A stretch of 64,000 bases of DNA from Pseudoalteromonas luteoviolacea (GCF_001696455.1 NZ_MAUJ01000003.1:448735-512734); one strand, 5' to 3'. Shown: positions 18,453-28,430, counted from the first letter of the stretch. Notes: generated by a model from the sequence alone, not told the origin. A program made the numbers and translations.

Positions 18453-18989
18453 TCACCGAAGCACTTTGTACTTAGATTGAACGAGCTGGTTGAGCAATAC
18501 TTGGGAAGAAACTAATTCAAGTTTATGGGGGACTTTTGCATCAGGCAGCCAACTAATGCCACCACCCAATATCACTGGTACAGTGGTCACGATCAGTTCA
18601 TCAATTAAACCGGCTCGAATGAAGTTTTTCACCAGTTTACCGCCATCGATATATAAACGACTATGTCCTAAACTGCTCAACTGATTTATTAACTCTCTCT
18701 CTCCAGCCCTTATTAGGTAGGCCTTCCCCTGAACTTGAGGGGGAAGTTTTGCCAAGCTATGACTGACAACATAAACAGGCTTATCATATGGCCATTGTCC
18801 AAAACTGATGACTTGTTCGAACGTGTTTCTACCCATCACCAGTGCATCTATTTCAGTCATAAATTCGGCGAATCCCAAATCACTATGCTGTGGGTTATCT
18901 ATCGCAGATAGCCAATCAATCCCCCCCTGTTGATCTGCAATAAACCCATCAAGGCTTTGAGCTAGGTATACCGTGTTCTTTGTTATCAT
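18453..18989 (-). CDS. dihydrofolate reductase-like (RibD C-terminal) family protein
   Basis: The 178-residue protein matches the DHFR/RibD-C reductase family. AQSLDGFIADQQGGIDWL is the N-terminal strand and loop, DALVMGRNTFEQV the NADPH-contacting segment, and LYIDGGKLVKNFIRAGLIDE and VPVILGGGISWL the C-terminal half. It is likely an NADPH-dependent reductase, but the substrate is unknown and it is not the housekeeping FolA. The ATG at 18989 has AAAGGG upstream; the GTG four codons earlier would overlap that site. It ends 43 bases from the convergent GNAT gene. Confidence 0.8.
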   Translation of the reverse strand: MITKNTVYLAQSLDGFIADQQGGIDWLSAIDNPQHSDLGFAEFMTEIDALVMGRNTFEQVISFGQWPYDKPVYVVSHSLAKLPPQVQGKAYLIRAGERELINQLSSLGHSRLYIDGGKLVKNFIRAGLIDELIVTTVPVILGGGISWLPDAKVPHKLELVSSQVLLNQLVQSKYKVLR

Positions 18990-19089
18990 ATTCCCTTTCA
19001 CTTACTGAAACTCATACACTGCATATCGGCCGCAAGGTTGATTTGATTAGAAAAAAGTTCGAATAAATGCATTGCCATAAATTACGCGA

Positions 19090-19665
19090 CTATATTTCGC
19101 TCCAGCGATAATCCATTTGATGTGCCGTTTTCTTCGCGACTTCGTAACCAAAACGTTTTTTAATCATGTCCAAACTCATATCAATCCCAGAGGCAACACC
19201 TGCCGAGCTCGTAAAGTTCTGGTCTGTCACAAAGCGTTTATCATTCACCACATTTAAATGTCGGTATAGCTCGCTTAACTCATCGATGCGTTGCCAATGC
19301 GTTGTGACCGTTTTACCCTCAATGAGCCCAGCTTTCGCAAATAAAAATACGCCGCTGCAGATCGACGCACAGTGGCGCGTATGCGTTGCGGTTTCGGCTA
19401 GCCAATCAAGTACAGCTTGATTATTAATGACACGATCGAGTTTGCCACCTGCAACAATCAATAAATCGAACCGAGGGTGACCGTGTATACAAAAGTGGGG
19501 GTTTATCGAAACATCACCACGTGTCCGAATAGGAGCCTGACTGGGTGCGATCAAACTAACATTAATCGGTCTGTTGGCGATACGCGAGGCGGTGGTAAAA
19601 ACCTCAAGTGGACCACAAAAATCCAGAGCTTCTACACCATTGTATATAAAGATACCAATTTCCAT
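19090..19665 (-). CDS. DJ-1/PfpI family protein
   Basis: The 191-residue protein is a glutamine-amidotransferase-like fold of the DJ-1/PfpI superfamily. The nucleophilic Cys lies in SICSGVFLFAKAGLIEGKTV, followed by TTHW, and GVEALDFCGPLEVF at the N-terminus carries the acidic partner. This pattern is that of the sensor half of GlxA regulators and of isocyanide hydratases, but no AraC-type DNA-binding domain follows, so this is a stand-alone enzyme. It differs from the full GlxA-type regulator at 32844. Confidence 0.8.
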   Translation of the reverse strand: MEIGIFIYNGVEALDFCGPLEVFTTASRIANRPINVSLIAPSQAPIRTRGDVSINPHFCIHGHPRFDLLIVAGGKLDRVINNQAVLDWLAETATHTRHCASICSGVFLFAKAGLIEGKTVTTHWQRIDELSELYRHLNVVNDKRFVTDQNFTSSAGVASGIDMSLDMIKKRFGYEVAKKTAHQMDYRWSEI

Positions 19666-20021
19666 GATTTCATCACGGGATCAGAGCATGTGTTAATTAA
19701 AGTGGCTCAATTTTGACCAACAATCAAGGGAAACTTTTGTTAAAAAAATCACGGGAAAAAAATCTCCCTTATAAAATTTAAAAGTTCACTAAATTTACGA
19801 TGAACTATTCCCAAAAAGCGACCAACTGACAATTAAATAATCGAGTCACAATTTGCAATACTTTTCTCCTGTATCTGTTTGGCACTTGTGCCCGATTACA
19901 GTAGTATGTCCCCCAAATAGCAAGCCTGAATTACCATAAGTACGTGTTACAAGCACCATTTTTGGTCAACATTGCAATTCATTTACTCACAATTAAGAAA
20001 TCAGAGCATACTGAGAATACT
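19666..20021. other. intergenic region upstream of the M3 peptidase gene
   Basis: These 356 bases are AT-rich and must hold the divergent promoters for the DJ-1 protein and the peptidase. I see no convincing coding frame. The peptidase frame is open from 19944, but the added N-terminus does not fit a lipoprotein. No repeat worth naming is visible. Confidence 0.5.
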
Positions 20022-22184
20022 ATGAAATTAAAGATGTCATTTTTAAGTGCGGCGGTCTGTTTAGCACTTGCAGGGTGCGGAGCAACACCAAGCTCACAAG
20101 AGTCAGCAGCGGTCGAAAAAGTTCAAAAACAATATACAAACCCACTTTTAAAAGAGTACACAGGTCCTTATCAAGGCGTGCCTCAATTCGGTGAGATGAA
20201 GTTAGAAGACCTAGTCCCTGCTGCAGAAGCAGCCTTAGCTGAGCACCTAAGCGAACTAGATGCCATAGTTAATACTCCAGAAGCACCGACGTTTGAAAAT
20301 ACCATTGTCGCGCTTGAGCGCTCTGGTAGTGCAACAGATAGACTATATGCATACTTTGTGACATACATCACAAACTTATCATCCGCGGAAGTACGTGAGA
20401 AACAAGCACAAGTAATGGCAAAGTTTTCTGAGTTTGATTCAAAGAGAAATCAAAACAAAGCATTGTTTAAGCGTGTTAAAACAGTATACGAAAGCGCAGA
20501 GTACAAAACACTGTCGCCAGAGCAGCAGCGTGTAACTTGGACACAGTACAACAGCTTTGCACGAAATGGTGCAACGCTCGAAGGCGAAGCTGCAGCACGT
20601 TACGCCGAAATTAACCTTGCACTGTCAGAGCTATACACTCAATTTGGTAATAATGTCCTTGCAGACGAAGAAGGTTATACAACTTTCTTAACAAAAGATC
20701 AGCTTTCAGGTTTGCCTCAGGCATTTATCGATTCAGCGGCAAGCGCGGCAGAGAAAAAAGGGCAGGCTGGAAAATACGCAATTACCAATACTCGCTCATC
20801 TATGGACCCGTTTTTAACATACTCAACAGAGCGAGAACTACGTAAGCAAGTTTGGCAAAACTACTATAGCCGCGGTAACAATGCGGGTGAGCATAATAAC
20901 AAAGCCGTGATTTCAGAAATTTTAAAGCTGCGCCGTGAGCGCGTAGAATTGCTTGGCTATGAAGACTATGCACATTGGCGTCTTGAAGATCGTATGGCGA
21001 AAACGCCAGCCAATGCGATTGCTTTGATGGATAAAGTTTGGCCTGCTGCAATTGCTCGCGTGAAAGAAGAAGTTTCAGACATGCAAGCGATTGCCGACAA
21101 AGAAGGGGCGAACATTAAGATCGAACCATGGGACTACCGTTTCTATGCTGAAAAAGTGCGTAAAGCAAAATACGATCTTGATTCGAATGAAATCAAACAG
21201 TACCTGCAATTAGACAAGCTAACTGATGCCATGTTCTATGTCGCTGGTCGCCTGTTTAACTATGAATTCTCACCAATCACAGATGGCTCAGTGCCAGTTT
21301 ATCAAGAAGATGTTAAAGTCTGGGAAGTCACGGACAAAACAACTGGCCAGCATATTGGGTTGTGGTACTTAGACCCGTTTGCGCGTAAAGGAAAGCGCTC
21401 TGGTGCTTGGGCTGTATCATTCCGTAGCCATACATCATTTGATGGTAAAACAAACGTATTGAGCACCAATAACTCAAACTTCGTGAAAGCGCCAGAAGGG
21501 CAAGCAACTTTGGTATCTTGGAGCGATGCAGAGACTTACTTCCATGAATTTGGTCACTCACTGCACGCGCTATCTTCAAATGTTAAATACCCAAGCTCTA
21601 ACTCTGGGGTTCGTGACTACACTGAGTTTCAATCTCAGCTATTAGAGCGCTGGTTGTCAACGGATGAGGTCATTAACCGTTTCTTATTACACCATGAGAC
21701 AGGCAAACCAATGCCTAAAGCGCTAGTTGAGAAAATCAAACAGTCGGCCACTTTTAACCAAGGTTTTGCGACTACGGAGTATCTCGCATCTGCAATCATG
21801 GATATGAAGTTCCACACAACAGATCCAGACAAAATTGGTGACCCTGTTGCGTTTGAAAAAGCACAACTAGAAGCCATTGGCATGCCTAGTGAAGTGGTTA
21901 TGCGCCACAGAACAACCCAATTTGGGCACGTATTCTCAGGCGAAGGCTATGCGACCGCGTATTATGGCTATCTATGGGCTGAAGTACTCACATCAGATGC
22001 AGCAGAAGCTTTCGCAAATGCCCCTGGTGGATTCTATGACCAAGATGTGGCTAAACGCCTTGTGGACTACTTATTCTCAGTGAGAAATGCGATGGACCCA
22101 GCAGAAGCATATCGTAAGTTCCGTGGCCGTGACGCCGATGTCAGTGCGTTAATGCGTGACCGAGGTTTCCCAGAGACCATGTAA
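20022..22184 (+). CDS. dcp: M3 family metallopeptidase lipoprotein (peptidyl-dipeptidase Dcp-like)
   Basis: The 720-residue product begins with a lipoprotein signal (MKLKMSFLSAAVCLALAGC, lipid-modified Cys at 19). It contains the M3 zinc motif in ETYFHEFGHSLHALSS (HExxH) with the third ligand Glu about 25 residues on in TEFQSQLLE. Length and C-terminal segments (GHVFSGEGYATAYYGYLWAEV, FRGRDADVSALMRDRGF) match the peptidyl-dipeptidase Dcp branch, which removes dipeptides from the C-terminus of peptides. The lipid anchor places it in the periplasm, unlike cytoplasmic E. coli Dcp. Codon use is regular and this looks like a well-expressed gene. Confidence 0.9.
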   Translation: MKLKMSFLSAAVCLALAGCGATPSSQESAAVEKVQKQYTNPLLKEYTGPYQGVPQFGEMKLEDLVPAAEAALAEHLSELDAIVNTPEAPTFENTIVALERSGSATDRLYAYFVTYITNLSSAEVREKQAQVMAKFSEFDSKRNQNKALFKRVKTVYESAEYKTLSPEQQRVTWTQYNSFARNGATLEGEAAARYAEINLALSELYTQFGNNVLADEEGYTTFLTKDQLSGLPQAFIDSAASAAEKKGQAGKYAITNTRSSMDPFLTYSTERELRKQVWQNYYSRGNNAGEHNNKAVISEILKLRRERVELLGYEDYAHWRLEDRMAKTPANAIALMDKVWPAAIARVKEEVSDMQAIADKEGANIKIEPWDYRFYAEKVRKAKYDLDSNEIKQYLQLDKLTDAMFYVAGRLFNYEFSPITDGSVPVYQEDVKVWEVTDKTTGQHIGLWYLDPFARKGKRSGAWAVSFRSHTSFDGKTNVLSTNNSNFVKAPEGQATLVSWSDAETYFHEFGHSLHALSSNVKYPSSNSGVRDYTEFQSQLLERWLSTDEVINRFLLHHETGKPMPKALVEKIKQSATFNQGFATTEYLASAIMDMKFHTTDPDKIGDPVAFEKAQLEAIGMPSEVVMRHRTTQFGHVFSGEGYATAYYGYLWAEVLTSDAAEAFANAPGGFYDQDVAKRLVDYLFSVRNAMDPAEAYRKFRGRDADVSALMRDRGFPETM

Positions 22185-22197
22185 TGTAAAGGCCCGT

Positions 22198-22224
22198 AAA
22201 GGCATGCCCTCTGGGCATGCCTTT
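22198..22224. terminator. bidirectional terminator hairpin
   Basis: AAAGGCATGCCC (22198-22209) pairs perfectly with GGGCATGCCTTT (22213-22224) around a TCT loop. It is shared by the convergent peptidase and receiver genes. Confidence 0.8.
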
Positions 22225-22238
22225 AGATTAAATCGTGT

Positions 22239-22628
22239 TTAAGTACACAGTTGACCATTAGCATCTAAGATTTTAATTCGCTGTAACTGCTTCACCAAAG
22301 TGGCCATGTTAAAAGGCTTGATAACAAAACCATCCACCTTGTGCAATAAAATTTCTTGTACACGTTCTTTGGTGTTTTCACAGGTCACCATCAAAACCGG
22401 CGTCCGCGCAAGCTGCGGTGTAGAACGCATTTTATCCAATAATGTTAAGCCATCAACATAGGGCATATTTAAGTCTGATATAACCAAATCGTATTTACGT
22501 TTGCCAAGTAGTGTTAATGCTTGCTTACCATCAGTCGCTTCATCTATTTGACTAAACCCTAGATTACGCAACATGTTAATCATTACATGACGCATCGTTG
22601 TTATATCATCGACGACGAGTATTCGCAT
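22239..22628 (-). CDS. CheY-like single-domain response regulator
   Basis: The 129-residue protein is one receiver domain. The acidic pair is in LVVDDI, the phospho-acceptor Asp in VISDLNMP (residue about 52), the switch Thr in MVTCEN and the conserved Lys in VIKPFN. No output domain is attached and no chemotaxis genes are adjacent, so its partner kinase and target are unknown. The RHVMINMLRNLGF helix resembles CheY closely. Confidence 0.85.
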   Translation of the reverse strand: MRILVVDDITTMRHVMINMLRNLGFSQIDEATDGKQALTLLGKRKYDLVISDLNMPYVDGLTLLDKMRSTPQLARTPVLMVTCENTKERVQEILLHKVDGFVIKPFNMATLVKQLQRIKILDANGQLCT

Positions 22629-22792
22629 TGCCTGTCCTTAATCACTGCGTAATTTGAACTATTTCTTTCAAAGCTAGCCAAATATCGGTTTGTTGTCTAT
22701 TCAAAAGCAAGGTACATTGGTTGCAATGAGTGTTGCTAGTTAAGCGTTGTGCTGTATTTTAAATGAGAGCATAAGAAAATAAGGGGAAAGCA

Positions 22793-23038
22793 ATGCGCTG
22801 TGAACATACTGACTATCTTGAGCTTGCTTGCATCAAAGGGTTTGAACTGAACGTCACAACACTGGATGGCGAGTCTTTCACAGGTAAAGCAAAAGACATT
22901 GTATACAATGAGCAAAAATACCAATGCCTAATACTCGTTCACGACTCAGAATCAGTTGCTATACCGCTAGAGACAATTGCAAAGCTTCAATCTCTAACAC
23001 CCAATAGCTTCTTTTCAACTTTAAACCTAACGGATTGA
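22793..23038 (+). CDS. rof: Rof (YaeO) family Rho-dependent transcription anti-terminator
   Basis: This 81-residue protein aligns with E. coli Rof/YaeO. It has CxxxDYLELAC at the N-terminus, a beta-strand pair LNVTTLDGESFTGKAKDI, and SVAIPLETIAKLQSL at the end. Rof binds Rho hexamers and blocks RNA loading, reducing Rho-dependent termination. AAGGGGAAAG precedes the ATG. It is transcribed alone and its stop lies two bases from the convergent GNAT gene. Confidence 0.75.
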   Translation: MRCEHTDYLELACIKGFELNVTTLDGESFTGKAKDIVYNEQKYQCLILVHDSESVAIPLETIAKLQSLTPNSFFSTLNLTD

Positions 23039-23039
23039 A

Positions 23040-23504
23040 CTAGTTTGTCTGCAAAGACAGAGACATAAAAACACTCAAAGGGTTGTCTCGGTATAGACCA
23101 AATCGCTCACAGCGATCAAATCCTAAGGATTCATACAATTTAATGGACTCTTCCTGCTTTACACCCGTCTCAAGACGAATTAAAGGGATCTGTGCATCAC
23201 CAGCATAGTGAAGTAATATCTGCATAATTCGCTTAGATAGCCCTTTACCTCGGTAATTAGGTTTTACATACAAGCGTTTTATCTCGCCGTAAAGCGTCTT
23301 GTCGAACTGTTTCACGATGGCACCGCAAGCAACAATTTCTTCTTCATTCATCAGTCCAACAGCACGTACATTTGGTTGGTTCAACTCTTCGAGTGCCAAA
23401 GACTGGTCACTTGCGATGGGGTAAAGCGTGTTCATTAAGCGATCGATTTCAGAAAACAAATCCACCACATTAGGATCATCAGGCTTTAACTCGACTAGCT
23501 GCAT
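23040..23504 (-). CDS. GNAT family N-acetyltransferase
   Basis: The 154-residue product has the acetyl-CoA loop KPNYRGKGLSKRIM (R-x-x-G-x-G/A), the preceding strand EIKRLYVKP, and SIKLYESLGFDRCERFG near the C-terminus. It resembles YafP/ElaA-like acetyltransferases; acceptor unknown. The ATG at 23504 is preceded by AAAAGGGACC on the coding strand. About 280 bases upstream are non-coding and contain one ACAAGCAC/GTGCTTGT hairpin (23625-23645). Confidence 0.75.
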   Translation of the reverse strand: MQLVELKPDDPNVVDLFSEIDRLMNTLYPIASDQSLALEELNQPNVRAVGLMNEEEIVACGAIVKQFDKTLYGEIKRLYVKPNYRGKGLSKRIMQILLHYAGDAQIPLIRLETGVKQEESIKLYESLGFDRCERFGLYRDNPLSVFMSLSLQTN

Positions 23505-23782
23505 AGGGTCCCTTTTACATTGTTATTTTGAGAGTCAAGATGACACAGTACTGCCACTTTAGACATTGGTTTGGCATGCATTTGCATTGCGTTAGACCAA
23601 TAACGGACAGTTAGGTTCAAGCACACAAGCACCAAAAGTGCTTGTAAAAAGAGTCAGGTCATCTGAATTGAGGCAAGTATAACGGAAAATATTTAAAATG
23701 TTATAAAAATGCGATTTCTTGCAGCTAATGGGTACAAAAACACCCAAAAGTCTATTTATTATTCATACTTAACCCGCTGACA

Positions 23783-24580
23783 TCAGCGCATACGCTCCCC
23801 CAATGGCATCATACTGAATGGTGTAACAAACTTTAATCCTGCGCGCTTAAACGCACTTTGCTCTTCTTTACAATGATAATGATATACCCAAACTTTTTCT
23901 AAGATACAGCTAGGGTATTCACGCACTAAATCATCGATACCACTATGACTAGGGTTACCTTTCACACTACAATCATGAAATATGGTTTCAGCACCAGTTA
24001 CCATATGTGTCAGTAATTCAGGGATAGGACGCGTGTCACCACTGTAGAAAACCACACCGGGAAGATGCAATGCATAGGCAGAGTTTGGGGCATGGTGACG
24101 TACTGGGTAGGTCCATAATTTAACACCTTGGTGCCAAAAAGACTCTGACACAGGGTGCAATATAAATGTATTCCAAATATCTGCTTTGCCTTCTGACAAC
24201 TGGGTATATCTCAGCATGGCACATAACTGCTGCACTAATAGAACCGGTACATATAACCGGACTTGGCTGCCTGATAGCGCAGCTTTGAAAAATAACTGCT
24301 CTAGGCCACCAACATGATCATAGTGCAAGTGCGTGATGAAAACATGGCTGGGAAGTTGGTTAGAAAAAGTACGTTTATACTTGCTTACGGTGTCATGACC
24401 ACAATCAATCAACAGCCATGGTTCGTCATTTTTGCAAAGCACACAAGCTGAATTTCCGAGACTTTCTGAGCTGGCATCCCCAACGCCTAAAAAGAGCGCT
24501 GATGTGGGCACCATCGGGGGTTGATATTTGCTTTCCCAACACTCACCTTTAGATTGAGGTAGCGCAACATCAGTCAACAT
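23783..24580 (-). CDS. MBL-fold metallohydrolase (RNase Z-like)
   Basis: The 265-residue enzyme has the metallo-beta-lactamase metal site THLHYDHVGG (HxHxDH, residues about 84-93), a later SGDTRP and a late His. The layout of LGVGDASSESLGNSACVL at the N-terminus, DCGHDT and HDCSVKGNPSHS is that of RNase Z-like and phosphodiesterase-like members. The specialised exosite of true RNase Z is not visible, so a small-molecule or cyclic-nucleotide phosphodiesterase role is equally possible. It is monocistronic. Confidence 0.8.
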   Translation of the reverse strand: MLTDVALPQSKGECWESKYQPPMVPTSALFLGVGDASSESLGNSACVLCKNDEPWLLIDCGHDTVSKYKRTFSNQLPSHVFITHLHYDHVGGLEQLFFKAALSGSQVRLYVPVLLVQQLCAMLRYTQLSEGKADIWNTFILHPVSESFWHQGVKLWTYPVRHHAPNSAYALHLPGVVFYSGDTRPIPELLTHMVTGAETIFHDCSVKGNPSHSGIDDLVREYPSCILEKVWVYHYHCKEEQSAFKRAGLKFVTPFSMMPLGERMR

Positions 24581-24815
24581 GTGGATGACTCCAACGAATA
24601 TTCACATCTCAACGTAGCCTGATGAGTTGACAATGACATGACACATTTTGACTATTTTGTTTGCAGAATTCTAATATTTTGGCGAATCACGCCAACTCAA
24701 CGCACTCAACAAAAAATAAAAGGATTAAATATCAGACACTTAAAAGTTTATAGATTTGGCATCTCAATTGCTGACTGTAAATAAAATTTCAAATAACTAA
24801 AGAGAAAAAATCACC

Positions 24816-25793
24816 ATGTTGAAATCCTTGTCTCCCGTATTATGTACGTTGTTACTGAGCGGTTGTATTGTTCATGTAGAGTCAAACGCACACGAGTCAC
24901 ATAAAGAGCTTACTCGCTCATTGACGCTACCTTCGCAGCATCTAACCCAGTTGAACATTGATAATAGTGCAGGCGATATCGTGATTTCTGGCGCCTCAAA
25001 TATCAATGAAATTGAAGTTACCGCTAATATTATTACTTTTGAAAACCGAAGCTATACATTTACGTTAGAGCGCTCAGGAACGCAAGCAAACCTTGTCGCT
25101 AAGCATGACCCGCACGTTGGTATACTTTGGTACACCAATAAAAGCCCACGAATCGATATTGATGTGAGAGTACCTAGTCAGTTTTTAGTTAATGTAGAAG
25201 ACGGCTCAGGGGCGCTGACCATCACCGATGTAAAAGGGGTGACGATCGACGATGGTTCCGGTCATATCACGCTTAATGATATAAACGGTGCGACTGAAAT
25301 CACCGACGACTCTGGTAGCATTACCATAGATGGAATAGAAGGTCATTTGCGCATTGACGACAACTCCGGTGATATCGATATTAGTGCGGTGACAGGGAAT
25401 ATTGACATTGAAGATGGCTCTGGCGATATCAATATAACCAAAGGCGACAAAGTCACAATAGAAGATGATTCGGGTGACATTGTGATAAAACAAGTCACAG
25501 GGGCCGTTGATTTAAAAGATGGCTCAGGCGGGATTGAAATAGACGGCGCACTTGCACTCAAGGTACGAGATGACTCGGGAGATATTGAAGTAAAAAACAT
25601 TCGTAATGATGTCTCGATTGACGATGGCTCTGGCAATATCTGGTTAAACCAAATTCAGGGAAGCGCACAAATTGAAGATCAATCTGGAGATATCAATGTC
25701 AGTAACACCCAACAACTAGAAATTAAGAGTGATAGCTCTGGTGAAGTACATATTTCCAATGTGGGGACTGTCAAAAACGTGAATTTGAATTAG
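24816..25793 (+). CDS. lipoprotein with DUF4097-like repeats (DxSGxI beta-helix)
   Basis: The 325-residue product starts with a lipoprotein signal (VLCTLLLSGC, Cys at 17). From residue about 50 to the end it is built from about 12 repeats of roughly 20 residues, each with D-x-S-G followed by alternating hydrophobics (for example DDGSGHITL, EDDSGDIVI). This is the DUF4097 style of right-handed beta-helix. The turn alternates between DGSG and DDSG/DNSG over much of the array, so the true period is about two repeats. Regular acidic turns suggest cation or surface binding in the envelope. Function unknown. Confidence 0.75.
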   Translation: MLKSLSPVLCTLLLSGCIVHVESNAHESHKELTRSLTLPSQHLTQLNIDNSAGDIVISGASNINEIEVTANIITFENRSYTFTLERSGTQANLVAKHDPHVGILWYTNKSPRIDIDVRVPSQFLVNVEDGSGALTITDVKGVTIDDGSGHITLNDINGATEITDDSGSITIDGIEGHLRIDDNSGDIDISAVTGNIDIEDGSGDINITKGDKVTIEDDSGDIVIKQVTGAVDLKDGSGGIEIDGALALKVRDDSGDIEVKNIRNDVSIDDGSGNIWLNQIQGSAQIEDQSGDINVSNTQQLEIKSDSSGEVHISNVGTVKNVNLN

Positions 25794-26067
25794 TAAGCGC
25801 GTTTAAAAAGCCAATTCAGTGCCATCTGAAGTACTTTTTCAGTGGCACACGCTCTTTATCACACACTGTATAGAAAATGGAAAAATAGAATGATAAATTC
25901 TTATGTAATGAATAATACATAATAACTAGATACTAGCACTTATAATTTAAGTGTATTAGTGCTGAAAAAAATGCATATTAAGTCCTTGCCGTTAATAATA
26001 TTTACCGATATCACCTCCTGCGCAGTTACCATAGTATTGGCATACTATACAAAACAATGGAATTGAC

Positions 26068-28233
26068 GTGTTCAAACGACTACTCGCCGCGAGTATATTA
26101 ACAATAATAACCACTGGCGCATCTGTGGCCGCATCGGACACGTTTAAACAATATAAAACGCTATCTGAAGCTCAGGGAAGGAAAGACAGAGTTGCATTAC
26201 TCAAAACCGCATCAGAGCTTTTGCAAAGTAACACACTTAGCCCAGAGCAAAGAACGTATGTGTTACATCGAAGTGCATTACATCTCGTCAGAGAAAATCA
26301 ATTTGAACACGCACAACAACGCCTAGCCCAGCTTGAATTACACTTAAAAGACTTTCCAGATGTTAATCTACAAGGCAAATATCACTGGGTCTCTGGTGAT
26401 TTAGCTTTGTTACTAGGCAATAACCAATCGGCAGAATTTCATTTCAGCGAAGCTGTGGCACTGTTTAAGCAAACAAACGACATGCGAATGTTAAGCCATG
26501 CTCACCGTCTATTGGCCAATGTACTCTCTGAAAAGGGGGATTATTTTCAAGCCGTGTCACATGTATTTCAAGCAAAAGACACCGCCTTGAAAACAGAAAA
26601 TGTACAGTTGTTCTATGCAGCTTTGAGTACCGAAGCTCGCATTTACCGTGATTTTAAGCAGTTCGACAAAGCACTAGATGTACTCAATCAAAAACTGCAA
26701 TTTCAAGAACAGCAACCTAAGGTCAACCTAGCGCATTTGTCCTCGACTTATTTCAGCTTGGCCGACATATACCAAAGCCTGTCTGATCATGATGCTGCTT
26801 TAAGTGCACTGCAAAAGTCTTACGAGTTAGACACCCAGCTAAACGACAAAAACTATATGGGTGTCTCACAGTTACACATCGCTCAGCAATATTTGCAGTT
26901 GAGTAATATATCCGCAGCAACCGAAGCGGTGGACAGAGCACTCGCTTTGTTCAAAGAAGTCAATAATCGCCACAATATAGGACAAGCAGAGGCAACACAG
27001 GGTCAAATTAAGTTAGCAAGTAATCAGTTCGAAGAGGCTGTAGAATTACTGCAAACTGCTTTAGAGAAAATCAATACATCGAATAACCCCCAACTCTATA
27101 GCCGCTATCAATCACTTTTAGGACAGGCTTTATCACATATTAGGCCACACGCAGCAATTAACCTGCTTAAGCCTTTACTTGAATCAGCGGATGAACAATT
27201 TCGCATTCGCATTTTGAGAAGCTTGTCTCGTGCGTACAAACAGTTGGGTGAATTGGAATTGGCCCTCAGTTATCAAGAGCAAGCTTTTAACTACAAAGAA
27301 CAACTGACTGAAAAAGACATAACAACACGATTAGAGGCCAAAAAGCTTAATAGCGAACTTGGCTTAAAAAATATTGAAGTAAACGCCTTGCAAGCCGGGC
27401 TTGAGGAGCAACAGCAAGATACAAAAACAAGAACGGTCATTCTGGCCTCTGCCATCATCGTATTAACTAACTTTTTGCTGCTGTTTTACCTTTACCACTT
27501 AAAGCGACGTCGAGTTATGGAAAAAGAGGCTGAGCTGCTAAACCAAAGCTTAAACCTCAAGCAACAGCTGTTGGCTGACGTATCTCATGAACTCAGAACC
27601 CCACTTACGGTGCTTAAACTCAATATTGAAGCGCTGGAATATAATTTAACAGAAGATCCCAAATCGACCTATCAGGTTCTACAACGTCGATTGGACATGC
27701 TCAATACATTGATTGCTGATATCTATGAACTGGCACAAGCCGACACCAATAATCTTCGCCTAGAGTTTGAAACCCTGCAAGCGAGCGCTTTGTTTGATGA
27801 ACTAATCATTGCCATCGGTCCGATCATTGAATCTCCTGATCTGGAAATAAGTTACCTCAATCAACTGCCAGAATCACTCCAAGTGGAGTGCGATATGAGT
27901 AGATTAAATCAGGTCTTTAATAACCTTGCGAGAAACAGTATCCACTACACGGATAGACCCGGCCAAATTAAAATCAGTGTATTCCAACAGCATCAAACTG
28001 TTGTCTGTACTTTTGAAGACAGCGCGCCAGGCGTCAGCTCACATGCACTAAGCAAACTGTTTGATCGCCTGTACCGTTGCGACAAGTCTCGCAGTAGAGA
28101 TCTTGGGGGATCAGGCTTAGGCTTGTCTATTTGCGAAAAAGTCATTGAGCTACATCATGGGGCTATTGAGGCAAAACACAGCGAACTCGGTGGCGTGTTA
28201 ATACGCTTCACTTTACCCATCAAAAACACTTGA
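26068..28233 (+). CDS. TPR-containing sensor histidine kinase
   Basis: The 721-residue protein has an N-terminal signal and a long periplasmic TPR array (residues about 40-430, e.g. KGDYFQAVSHVFQAKDTAL, FKQFDKALDVLNQKL). A coiled coil and one membrane helix (about 455-478) follow. The cytoplasmic kinase has H-box ADVSHELRTPLTVLKL, N-box NNLARNSIHY, and the G boxes FEDSAPGV and GGSGLGLSI. The TPR part probably senses a periplasmic peptide or protein. No response regulator gene is next to it, which is unusual; its partner must be elsewhere. The start is a GTG at 26068. Confidence 0.85.
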   Translation: MFKRLLAASILTIITTGASVAASDTFKQYKTLSEAQGRKDRVALLKTASELLQSNTLSPEQRTYVLHRSALHLVRENQFEHAQQRLAQLELHLKDFPDVNLQGKYHWVSGDLALLLGNNQSAEFHFSEAVALFKQTNDMRMLSHAHRLLANVLSEKGDYFQAVSHVFQAKDTALKTENVQLFYAALSTEARIYRDFKQFDKALDVLNQKLQFQEQQPKVNLAHLSSTYFSLADIYQSLSDHDAALSALQKSYELDTQLNDKNYMGVSQLHIAQQYLQLSNISAATEAVDRALALFKEVNNRHNIGQAEATQGQIKLASNQFEEAVELLQTALEKINTSNNPQLYSRYQSLLGQALSHIRPHAAINLLKPLLESADEQFRIRILRSLSRAYKQLGELELALSYQEQAFNYKEQLTEKDITTRLEAKKLNSELGLKNIEVNALQAGLEEQQQDTKTRTVILASAIIVLTNFLLLFYLYHLKRRRVMEKEAELLNQSLNLKQQLLADVSHELRTPLTVLKLNIEALEYNLTEDPKSTYQVLQRRLDMLNTLIADIYELAQADTNNLRLEFETLQASALFDELIIAIGPIIESPDLEISYLNQLPESLQVECDMSRLNQVFNNLARNSIHYTDRPGQIKISVFQQHQTVVCTFEDSAPGVSSHALSKLFDRLYRCDKSRSRDLGGSGLGLSICEKVIELHHGAIEAKHSELGGVLIRFTLPIKNT

Positions 28234-28430
28234 GTATAGCCAACAGCACCTTTGCAGTGCGCTTGGCGCTTTCATATTTAACTTCATCTTACTGGACAAT
28301 GTGTGCATGTAACAGCATTGCTATGCATTGCAACTCCGTATCACAAGAAAGCAGTCTACCCCTAATCAATTTGTCATTTAGCGTCTATATTTTTAATAAA
28401 CTGGGTCTGCGCACAAGACCAATCTATTTT

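Noticed and set aside
24816..25793. Repetitive DNA suggesting a CRISPR or tandem-repeat array
   Set aside because: The periodicity is in the protein and codons vary between units, so it is a protein repeat.
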